Positions 43,501-55,400 of a stretch of DNA of 64,000 nt are shown here, piece by piece. The DNA comes from Undaria pinnatifida (Eukaryota > Sar > Phaeophyceae > Laminariales > Alariaceae). The stretch spans positions 6,882,381-6,946,380 of the forward strand of contig JABAKD010000011.1 in assembly GCA_012845835.1 (NCBI GenBank), given 5' to 3'. The stretch's first letter is position 1. The number at the start of each line of letters is the position of its first letter. Under the pieces are notes generated by a model. The model was given only the letters and a program-made list of their open reading frames with translations, did not search any database and had not been told where the DNA came from. A program made the translations under genes and the position numbers.

Positions 43501-46500
43501 ATTACCAAGGGCGTGCTCGGTACGGTGCCGGTATGGACATCGCACCGAACTTACCGAAGTTCCCGGTACCGGTATTGATGTCGTGCCGAACTTACCGAAG
43601 TGCCCGGTACCGGCATTGATGTCGTATCAAACGTATTACCAAAGTTTCCGGTACCGGTAATGCCGGCGGTATGCCTCTGTATGTACCGTGCTTGCTGCTA
43701 CTGTGGTGAACTCTCGTATATATGATACCTATTAATAGCCACAAAAGAGGCGCGCTGGGTGCGTTGCTCTTCTTGGTCTCTAGGTCCGAGCCCGCGTCCG
43801 CCGGCTAGCTATATATAGTGCGGCTACGGAGAGACGCGTCGACTGCGCTCGCGCATCGTGTTTGTTTTCCTAGTCCAACGCATCGCGATCGTTACTCGTG
43901 CATTTGTGTGAAGCTCGTACTGCTACTGTACCAGGCTCTGCGCAGTTACATCTTTACCTGATGAAAGACTGATGCCATTTTTCGATTTGAGAATCCGACA
44001 GGTCGAATCGTCAGGTAAGATCTGACGACTTGGATCATTGGCTTCTCAAATCAGATTTTATCCCGTCTGATTTTGCAATAATATCGGACTGCACAAGAAG
44101 GCACATCTATTTTTCAGATCGAAACGTGAGAATCTGAAGCTCGGAACCGGATCGCATAAGAAGCAAACCTTATTTTCATGTCAAAGTGTGGCGGTACGGG
44201 GTTGATATCGTACCAAACTGACCAAACTGTCCGATACCGGCATCGATGTCGTACCGATACCGGTACCAACTCCGGTCCAGACGTCCATACCGGTACCGGG
44301 GGTACCAGTATTGATGTCGTACCGAACTTACCAAAGCGTCCGGTACCGGTATCGATGTCGTATCGTACTTATCGAAGTGTCAGGTACCGGTATTGATGCT
44401 GTACCGAAGTGTCCGGTACGGCATGAAAGTCTGTACTGGTGCCGGCGAAACCGGTATCCATATCGTACCAAAAACTTACCGAAGTGTCCGGTACCGGTAT
44501 GATGCCGTACCGAAGTTACCGAATTGTCTGGTACCGGTATTGATTGTCGTACCGAACTTACCGAACTGTCCGGTACCGGTTATACCGGCGGTATGCCTCG
44601 GTACGTACCGTAACTAACACACCCTTGGGGATGACCACCTTCCTGCAAACTTCCATCCGAAATCCCACCCCGATGGGTCCTTTTCCGTCCCTTCTTTGGT
44701 AAATGTAAAGTTTGGTGTTGTTTTTTCCTCTCTTTGTCGCGTGCCCGCCCTCGGTGGTTGGAGTCTTCACATGTTTTTACACGGTTTTTTCGCCCCCCTT
44801 TCCCGCCCCCCCACCCCCCCCCCCGCGCGCCTCTCGGCTTGTGCTACGCTTGCTGTGTGGTGTTTGGAACGCGTTAGGGGGAAGGTCAAAGGCGTCGGCG
44901 TTGAAGAAGTGCATTTGGCGTTGCAAAACTTGTTGGACTCAATCGAGGATCATATTCGATGGCAACGGAGATGGCCATATTGATTCTCCTCTGCAACGCG
45001 TTCTTCAAGCTCTCCAGAAAGTCTATGAAGACGAACTGGTAAGTAACATACAGACTAGTGTTGGTAAGCAGCTAAATAAGCATGCTTAATCAAATTGTTT
45101 TGGCTTGCTTATTAAAAGTATACTCAAAAGCAACCACGTCGTACGTATTGGCTTATTCTAGCTATATGGATGTAGCATGGTACACTAAATGCCATACACA
45201 ATATGTGAACGTATGGGTTTTAGAATGTCCGTTGTAAAATCTAAACAAACAAAAATTGTACGTTTTTTTGTGAGCACACAAAGGTATGAATTTTGGTATG
45301 GCCATACTGAAATTCCATAGTTATATGTGCACAGGGGTGCGCAAACTAAACGCCATAAGAGCGAACTACGTTGCTTAAAAACTAAGCAACTTTTTCAACA
45401 TTATTTAACTATAAAAATTTAAGCAACCCCTGTATTTAGTTATTTGCCAACACTAATACCGGTATAATACAGACACAAACACCATTCTCTCAGAGACTTA
45501 GTTGGTCAAGGAATCTGCTGCGTTTTGCTTGCTGGCGGGTTGATTAGTTGGTTGGGGGGCGGGGGCGGGGGTGGTGGAGAGTTTGGTGTTGGTGTGTTGT
45601 TTCTGTTGATGATGCTGTACTGATGTAGTTGGCGGTGGCTTTCGCTGCAGTTTTTTCTGTTGCGGTGTTGCTTGCTTAGTGGTATGGTGTTCATTTGTTT
45701 TACCCGTTCGTTGAATTCACTCGTTGGCTATTGCGTGCATGTTGTTGTTGTTGTTGCTGTGTGCCGTAGCTTGCTACTATGATCAGAATGTTTCAGTGCC
45801 GCTGCACTGCTCTCTACAACAACGCCGGCAAAGTCGCTTGACACGACTGGATTTCTTGATATTTGATAGTAAACAACTAACGCATTTACAGCTGGAACCC
45901 TTTTTTTTTACAAAATTACTTGAAGTTAGTATTGGGAGGGATTCGGAGGCTCTAAACGGGTTAACATGTATGACAACTCTATTTTCAATAGGCCCTGAAT
46001 AGTGCCGGCATATCACGACGGCTCATACCGGCACTGCTGGAAGTTTCCCACTCTTAGATAGAGTACGAGTCTGCCTGGTATACTGGCAAACACAGAGCAC
46101 AAAAACAACCGCAGAGTCATTCCGCGTTAGGGTTGCAGCCGAAACTCCCTTCGAGCTCCTCACATGAAGAACTCAGTATCTCACCCGATACTACATGGCT
46201 TCGAAGGCATTCGTTTGCACAACCCGGCCGAGCTTCTATGCCTCAGTCCTTCGTTCCTAGAAACAAATTGTAGTCGTGAAATTACTTGATGACTAGCCGG
46301 CAGTTCCCTCACATGAGGAATTCAATCGACCAGGGACTTTTTGGCCCAATCCTACAACTGCAAACCCCTACGGTGGGATGACTCCGCACACGCGCGCACT
46401 GCGCACCACAGCAGTAAATCAGCAGTCAGCTACAGACACTGTCGCACAGAGGCAGAGTGGTACCAGCAGCCAGGCAGAGCAGAGCAGGACCTCTTTCCTC

Positions 46501-49500
46501 CTTCCCCCTGTGTTCGAGTCTTCCCGCGGTGCTGCCAATGTCGAGCTCTGCTTGAAGGCATGCTAGCGTTTGCGGTCATACCTGGCCGAGTAGGGGCTGC
46601 AGATAGTGCCGTGCGGGCGTCACCTCAGATGCTGACGCTAGAAGCCCGCCTGCTGCGGGCTAGTCGTGCTGTGCATCGTCGTCTGATGTCGGCTTCTGGC
46701 GCTAAAAGTCTGCCTGCTTGGGCTACTCGTCGTGGCCACCTAAACCGGAAGCACACCGGTTTGGGCTAGTCGTACCAGCCACTTAGAACAAAACAACGTA
46801 TCTGTTTAAAACGCGACAATGTGCAGCTTGAAGAGTTCCCATGTCGATCATTCATAAATATTGCCAATAAGTAGAAGAAAATCGAGGGAAATCCCCTAAA
46901 AAAAACGCACCGTTGGTATGTACAAACTCCCACCTCTCTTCTATCCCTACTTCCGGCTCAGTACGTATAGTACCGGCCGCCTGGTAACAAACCGAGGTAT
47001 TGTATATACTTGAAAATATGAGTTTCGACGAAATCTTGGATCTCACAACTGGACTGTATTTTTATGTTGCAATATGAGTTGCACTGGTTTTAGCCTTGGT
47101 TTCTTCTATTGGAAAGGACGCAAATGGCCTTCGCAAAGTTGGGTGGGCGACAGCTGTCGGATTTCTTGTGTCCCCCAAATGATTAAGCAAACTTTTTTGT
47201 GTGGGCTCGTTCGTGTGGGAGGGCCGATAGTTGTGCGATTCTAACCCACGTGCTGCCGCTCTTTTGCTCCGTATTTGCTTCTCGTTTTGTTTGCTCGTGT
47301 GCCTTCTACTCTTAAAAACCTTGATGCATGCTGTGGGTCAGGCCGAATCGCTTGATGACTACAACCGCCTTCACTCGTACCCTATGGAAACCCCCGATTC
47401 TGTCTACGACTTCCAGGATGACGACGCATTCGCTCGCGACCGCCTCCAAGGTAAGGACGCACAAATGCAGTACTTAGGGGTTTCCCAATAAGGAGGCCAC
47501 ATTGAGGTGGTGTCCCGAAATATTGGCGGTCGGTTCCAGAGTAAGGGGCGCAAATCTAGTAGGTGCCCCCCACGATGGCGGTCTGATTAAGGCGGTAGCT
47601 CGATGTAAGGCGGTTAAAATCGCCTAGCGCGACTGGGAAATTGCACTCGTAACCCAAACTAAGGCATCTTCACTCTAAAAGGCGGTCATGTCGCTCTGGC
47701 ATACACCACCGCCTTGTTGGAGGACCCCTGCCATTTGTGTGGCAAGAAAAAAAGGGCGTCTGCACACGCGTTCTTGACAATGCGGCATCTGCTACAGGCA
47801 GTGCTCGTCAAAGATACGCAGCGCAGCAAAACCAACGGTCCGTCCGTACCGGTTAGAGGTAGTGCTACTGCTTACACGCGGTTACAATCTAGCACGGAAG
47901 CAGGAAAACAGAGGCGTCGGCGCGTGCCACGATATTTGGAGGAAACTACTTGGCATAAGTATAGGAAAGGGTCTCGGGGCTCGTAAGGGGTTAAGACTCC
48001 GTCGGGACAAGCCATTTCAGTAGTCTTACCTCCCACGTTCGGCCTTTTTGGCCTTAACATTTGCTACTTGAAATAAAAAGCTCCCCCCACCATTTCCAAG
48101 TAGTCCGTTCCAAAGGGACAAGGCCGTGTTTCCCTGGTCTTTTATCCATCGGAAGGTGTGTGAAACCGGGTCGTCTTGAAAGGTGGATACACCACTCTGT
48201 GCTGCAATTCGTAGACGCAAAACTTTTCCTGGCCGAATGGGACCTCCTAGCCCAACAAATTCCCCGACATTCGTCGCGTTTTACGATAGCACTCGGCTAT
48301 CAACCTTGATCCCCCGGGATCGATCCGTGGGAGTGTTCCATCGGGGCTGCACGTTCCTTGTTTTCTCCAAAAAACTTTTTTGGGGGGGTGGATCCGTGGG
48401 ATTTTTCATCGGGTTGGACTTCCTTCCTGGTTTTCTCTCGAAGCTATTTTTTGTTTTGGGGGGTTGGTCCGTGGGGTTGTTCCACATCAGAGTTGCGCCT
48501 TTCCTTTTTTTTTTCTGAAAAAGGAGAAATATTATTAGGAATCGGGAACCGATGTAAGAATAAGATATTGTTTGTTGTTCCTGAGAGAATTAGGCGTTAG
48601 GGGTCATAATTTTTTTTTGGCGGAGTACGTACGTAGCTGACTTTGACAGCAGCAGCTGGCATTGTTTGATTGATCGCGCTTGTGGAAATACCAAGTGGAT
48701 ACCGCACGGGACGGTGCTGGCAGATTGGTAGAACACGCGAACAGACAGAGCTGTTGTTTCAACTGGACAGCGGTCGATCACTGGACCGGTGGGACCAGAT
48801 AGTTCGTGTTTTTTTTTGTGAGGTATATAACTCCTCACGTGAGGGGCCCCGGGGAAAAAAATGGTGCTGCTGCTGTACCCCTAATGTATAGCATGTGTCC
48901 ATTGCTAAGTGCGAAGCACTTGGTAGCGAGGGAAATGCCAAAACCGATTGGTTCGAAGATGCCGATCACATGCTCTAGTGCCTAGCGCCTACTTACCAAC
49001 ATGGATCATGGATCACAAAGATACAAAAGATCAACGGGCAGGATTTTTCAAAAGAGTTATTGATTTGCCTGTCTCTCCCATAACATGATAGGTCGCTCGA
49101 TTCTATGACGCGATGTCAAAGTAGGAGGGGGCGCTTCTTGACATGACTGTGCAACAAGTGTTACCGGTAACATAAGAAAACCGCACATACATTTCGTGTA
49201 TACTTTTGTTGCCGCTGTTGACGCGAAGAATAATGGCTGGTCCGCTGATGTCGGTGGCCATCACAAAGAAGGTACAATTTAAGATGGTTTTCAACGTGAA
49301 AGGAGGCGTTCTGTCAGGGTACACTCCGCCACATTTTTTACCGCAAGAAAAGTCGTTAGCCACCCTCAACTCAAGTTACCTTTGCGCTATCGCTACCGGT
49401 AACGTGTGGTACATACTGGTCGCTGTTTGAGGACTTTTGTTTGAGCGTCTCAAGGCCTTTTGCGCGAGTGATTACCGAGTGGAAAGTCCGTATGCTGTTG

Positions 49501-52452
49501 TGACTGTATTAATAGTGTTTTCTCGAGGTATGTACGCCGCCATCGAATTGTTTTTGTTACACTGCTTGCTTTGAAAAAGGGGCACTCCCCCCGCCCCCGT
49601 TTCCTTGGTCACCCCATCCCGTCCCGCTCAGCCCCACCTCCCGCGCCGGCTTCTGCGTATAATTTGTGTGATTTTCGCTCTTATCCTGACCTGGCCAAGG
49701 AACAGGGGGCAACTGCATCACCATCCAAAAATGCTCCGAGACAACGTACAACAAGCTGGGGCTATCGTTGGCACAAGAGGAATATACGGCAAGAGCGGGC
49801 GTTTTTGTTTCTTTGCGTGCAGGCGTTCCACGACTTGACAATTGCGTGCAACGATAGGAGTAGTTTTTTTTTCGGCTAAAATTTGTCCTGCGTGGCGGGG
49901 CTCCTTAACCAAGAATCGTCGGAAAATACCGTTCTTGTTTTGGCCAATAAAAGTCGTTGTATACCCAGGGGGAGCACTTAAAGAAAGAAGAACCGGAGCC
50001 ACACTCCTAGAAAGGTAAAACAAAAAAAGAATCGGAGCGTTGCGATTTCTGTGCGAATCGAGGGATTGGCGTTTCTTTTCGAACTTTTTATTTGTTTGGT
50101 TCTAGTATCCCCCCCCTCCTGTCAGGCTCCTTAAAAAGTGTGGGTTAGATACTTTTTTCGTGCTCCCCTGGCGAAAGATGTCAGGAGACGGCACTTCCAA
50201 CCCTTGACAGACGGCAGTTTCCCAAAAATTACCTTGACTGACGGCAAAATACTAGGTGTTAGTGTGGAAGGCTTCGTTTGACACCCTTGACTGACCGTCT
50301 CCTGACATCTTTGCCCCTGGTATACCTGATATACCTTGGCCATGGGATTGTTCGTTGGGTCACACGCTTATTTTTTTCTCAACTTTTTTTTTCGTTCTGG
50401 TTGGGGTATACACGAAGGCTCTTCACGGGTCATGACCCGCTCCCCTGGGTCGGGTAAGGAGGTATTAATAGTTCAAAAACCCGCGGTGTTCCAGAAATGT
50501 TACAATCTGCCCAAGGTGCAGGGTTTGAAACCAGCTTGTCCGAGAGCTACAAACAGTTGTTGGTTACAAGGAAGACCTGCGCCACACCCTATTGGTTACA
50601 AGGTAATCCATGTTTGGAGCCTGTGCATAGTATTATGCATAACGTGTTAGCCATCCATTGTGACGTAGCGCACGATAATTGGTCACAGCTCTACCGTTTG
50701 TTCAAATGGCACATGATACAGCATATGGTAGTACGATACCTGAGACACCCCATTACCTGATGTTTGGCCACAACCCGCTGTACGTATTATCGTCTCCCTC
50801 GAACGTTGAAATTGATTTTTGTCTCCAACTATGAATACGGACATGAACTAATTTCACCCCCCCCTCCCCCCGCCCCCCCCACACCACACCACACGTACAT
50901 ATCCCTGTTGTTGTCGTCTGCTTCGATGGTGGAAATTAGTTAATGTCTTGAATAAGTATGGGTCAACTAAATTATTCCGTCCCTGTACTATTAATTAGTT
51001 ACCAACCTCCCCCCAACACATAACAATGGTAATATTTGTTGTTGTATTATTACATACACCCCCTTTATATTCCGCCCCTCTTTCGCAAAATGAATCAATT
51101 ACGACCCCCCCCCCCCCCACCCCTAAAAAATAAAAATAGTACGCCTTTAATTGTTTGCAATACCCCCACTATGTATGGTGTGTATCGCGCTTTGTGAGCT
51201 CGTGTGATTGAAACGATAGAGTTGAGATTTCGAGGGGTCCGGTTCATGTGCAACACATGATATCCGTACACGCCGTAAGGATCTCGCTGCAAACCCGGTT
51301 ACAAACACACAAAAATAAACGTGTTTTTTGTCTGCACAGTACAATATGTGTCGGGAATAGCAAGGTGCAGCGAAGGCAGTCAAGTCAGTATTAGAGAGAC
51401 TTTGTTACCACTTGCAGGCCAGCATTGGAATCCGTGGGTTCTTTCCGAGAAGGTGAGCAGACAATCGTACAACTGCTGCTCGTTCCCGCGGGGAAACACT
51501 GTGCTGCTAAATACGTACGCGCCTCTCTTCTAGCTTGCAAATCTTACACGGTTCATAAAAGGGAGGCAGGAGGCAGTATCGGTGCCCGTCTTATGGCGGC
51601 GCGTACAGCTACCACCACCAATGCACAGCTACCGCCTACCATCCATCCGCCCAGCGAACACAAATTGACGGCAGATACAAGTGTCCTGCCGCGCGAGTTC
51701 CTTACTACAGCTGTCGAGTACTACATTTTTATGAATATAGGTTTAGCATCAGCCGTCGACGCACATCATAGTCAACTAACAGGGTTTATTTTTTCGCGTC
51801 CCCCGCAGCAAAAACGCCACCACATATTTTGTAGTGTGTAGAGTTACACCAAGTTTATGGTGGGGATATATGTAGTATTCTATCTTACCCCCCCTTCCGC
51901 TCCCCTGCTCTGTTGGCGTTTTGTTTTCGTTTGCCAGGAGCTTAAGACCAAGGTCGACAGCCTTTACGCCGCCGGGCATCTGTTCGTCGTCGACCACGAG
52001 CTTCTCGCGGTAAGAAAGGTTAAAAGGTTTCGCAATGCCGGACAGATCACGATGTAGATCATATAGATCCCATAGATCCTAGATGTAAAAAGTACGATTA
52101 CCAACAAGAAGTAATATTAGCAGCAATCGGACCCGTGGTTATGACACACTTATTCAAGAAGCGCAGTAACTTCGGCCGCACCATGTGACGGGAAACCTGT
52201 CAGCGCTGCAGCTGTAGATCATGCAATAGCTGGCGCTGAGCATAGGTTGGGGTAGAGCGAAAACAGAGTGGACTAGTCTCTCACAGCACAGACGTCGAAG
52301 GTGTCTGTACCGACGGGCTAAAGATCCTAGAGGATGCCATTCAGGGCAGATTGTGTCTCTGGTCTACCACGTATATATCCCACAAAAAGGTCGCTAAATC
52401 ATCATGTACTTCGAAGTGTTTTCGTCGTCGTCGTCGTCGTCGCCGTTGTTGT

Positions 52453-52487
<35 letters not shown>

Positions 52488-55400
52488 TTCGCATATTAAC
52501 TCGCATTATCAAGTCCGTGTTCACAGGACAGGCTCCAGTCACTCCGGAGTGGAAGAATATACCCCATGTGTATGTCATTCAGAGCAGATATTTAGATAAA
52601 CCAGATCGCCATGCGTGATCTACCTGCCATTCAGAGCAGATATATATAAATATCTGGGTTATACTATATGAAAAAATTGTTTAGCCGGTTGCCCCGGTGG
52701 TCTAGTGGTTACCCTGGAATACTACTAGCGTTGGTCTTTGAATCCAATTCCCACCGTGACGAGATTTTTACTTTATTTGCAAAAATGCAAAAAAAAAATA
52801 TCAACTGCTGAGAGCGCCTAGCAGCGTGGGTACGCACAATTCGACGCGAGTCGACGAGGGGAGAAAATGCTGAGTTCTTCTCGCGATAAAAACGAAGGCA
52901 CGTACCGTGGTGGGGAGGGGGGAGGAGGGCCCGCTATGCAACCCCGGATCTGAGCTACTATTGGGAGGGAGGGCGAGAGTAGTGCGAGGATAATAAATGG
53001 GATGGAAAAAAAAGATAATAGAGCTCTAGTTAGGAGCCTCGGAATGACATGGTGCTACCCCTAGGCATGTCCTACGATAGGTGTGTGTTCGAGCGGGCCT
53101 GACAGGGTTGTCGGTGCTGGGAAGCAGCGCTCTCCTTGTGGTTCTTGGTGTACAGGGTTGTCAGTTTTGGGAAGCAGCGCTCTCCTCATGGTTCATGGTG
53201 TCTTTTGTTCACACATTATCTCTCCATTGGCTCTCTGCTTGGGACACGAGGGCAAGGGACAGAGAGACTTCTGCCGCGCCCTCAAAGTGGGATGACTCGT
53301 TGCCTGGACGCATGCTAGGGCACAGGCGCGCCATTTTCTTTTTCAGAGAGCTTCTTCGTCGCTCTGAGGAAGTTCCCTTTATGCCTCACCTCCTTTATGC
53401 CTCACCTCCTCAAAAGCTGATTTCGAGAAACAGAAGAAGTCCTCTTCGATGAACAATCCCATGGCATATTATGAAGAAATTAAAATACACTCCAGCTGTG
53501 AGATCGAAGATTTCGTCGAAACTCAACGTTGCAAACTGTGTGTGATACTTCGGTCGCGCGTATTACTGAGTGTGTGTGTCCTCACCAAGGATACAGGCCG
53601 GCGACTCCCCTTGAGCTGCAGTGTAGCTTGTACGAGGGTCAACAGGGTGGTGTCAACCAATCTGTGCGCGGAAAGTATAATACCTTTTTTTGAGGGGGGG
53701 GGGATCTGACGACTGTGGAGGAATGCAATGTGTATAGGTACACGACCAAAAATATACTACAAACATGGAAAAAATGAAAAATTTCGACCATTTGGGGTTA
53801 AGGTAGCCCCGTCGTGCAGAAAATCGCTTCGGCCAAAAAGTGGTATACCCTAATGCTTCTATCGTAGCACGTGCCCCTGAATAAGCTGGACAATCTGAAT
53901 GATCTGAATGATCTGAATGATCTGAATGATCTGAATGATCTGAATGATACAGCACATAATGTTTTCTAGGTTGGGCGTGAGCTTACACAGATCCTGCACC
54001 GCTTACCAATCACGACGGCAGGTGCAATACCTAAATAATCTAAATCGAGGTCTGCCCGATGTGTGAAAGGTCGTCGCCATCCTCCGCGTGGCACAAGTAC
54101 CGCTCCCCCCCCGCCTCCTGGTGCTCGGTCTCGTAAGGGAATCGTGGTCAATGGTGTAAATACTAAGGCAAGCAACAAATGAGTACGCCCCCCGCCCCCC
54201 CCCCGCCCCCGATTCTCCCCGTCCTTGTGCTTTGCCTGGCGCCCGCGGTTTCGTTGCGGTAATATGCGGATGGTCGTGTACAGGGTAAGACGACGGCGTC
54301 TGTCGACGGTTACCAAAAATTCCTTGCTCCGTGTGTGGCAATGTTCGAGTATGTCCAAGAAGACCAAGGTCTGCTGCCAATCAAGGCCATCGGCATCCAG
54401 GTGAAAATGAAATGAAGCGTTTTCGCACGTCAGACACATGCGTGTGTTTTTTTTGTAAAATCTCCATCGGATGGGGGAAAATAAAGCTTTCAAGATCACC
54501 ACACACACCACAATTCTACGCATTTTCATGAATATCGTGTCGATTTAACTCATTTGTATTAACAATCCAACGCTACTGTAGCTGACATATCCTTCAGTTC
54601 CCGTGGCAATGACAGCGCGAGCTCTCCCTACCCGGGTGGTCACCGTTTCTAAGCCAGCAGTGCAAGCTCCCGTTGTATACGGGTGCGTGAGTAGCCGACC
54701 CGACGTTGTTGTTGTTGTTATGATTACTGTTGTTGTTATCATTATCACCATTATCACCATTATCACCATTATCATTGTCATTGTCATTGCCATTGTCATT
54801 GTCATTATCATTTTCATTATCATTTTCATTTATCATTATTGGTCCTCCGGCGGATGGTCATAATCGGAGTTCGCGCTGTACCGTAGACGAATCTTACTCT
54901 GTTCACGGCCTAGAAAACGCGCAGCACTTTAACCTTGTGTTGTTGGAACACGTGCCACCGCTCTCGTCTCGGCGTACTGTTTTGGGGTGTCGTTACAGCA
55001 GCAAACACGTCTTCGCTGATGTCGTTCCTGCCGCTGCAGCCGCCGCCGGCGTTGCTGAACATGTGCAACCGCTATCTGTACGGCATGCTCTCTTTTCGAG
55101 AGTTGTTACTGCACCACGCCACATGTTTACTGATGTCCGCCCCTGGTCTCTGTATCGGTCTTCTGTCCTTCTCGTCAGCTGAACCAAGGGGAAGTGGCCA
55201 GCCCAATTTTCATGCCCACCGACGGGGACAACTGGGAGATCGCCAAAGCTTGCTTCAGGGCCGCGGACTCCATGTAAGCGCTACGCCGTCCCCGATGTTG
55301 TTCCGCAAAAGTGCCACGGCGCGGCGAAGATAGCGGGGGTGGTGGGGGCAGGGATGTCGAAAATATATGCTTGGTCGAACGAACTGGACGCAACAGCTGA

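Noticed and set aside
52684-52760. Functional tRNA gene
   Set aside because: The head has A- and B-box-like words but no complete cloverleaf, and it is followed by a SINE body that recurs at 59526.
54545-54863. Met/Asn/Asp-rich and Ile/Val-rich frames
   Set aside because: They are produced by the CATTAT-type microsatellite at 54706-54838.
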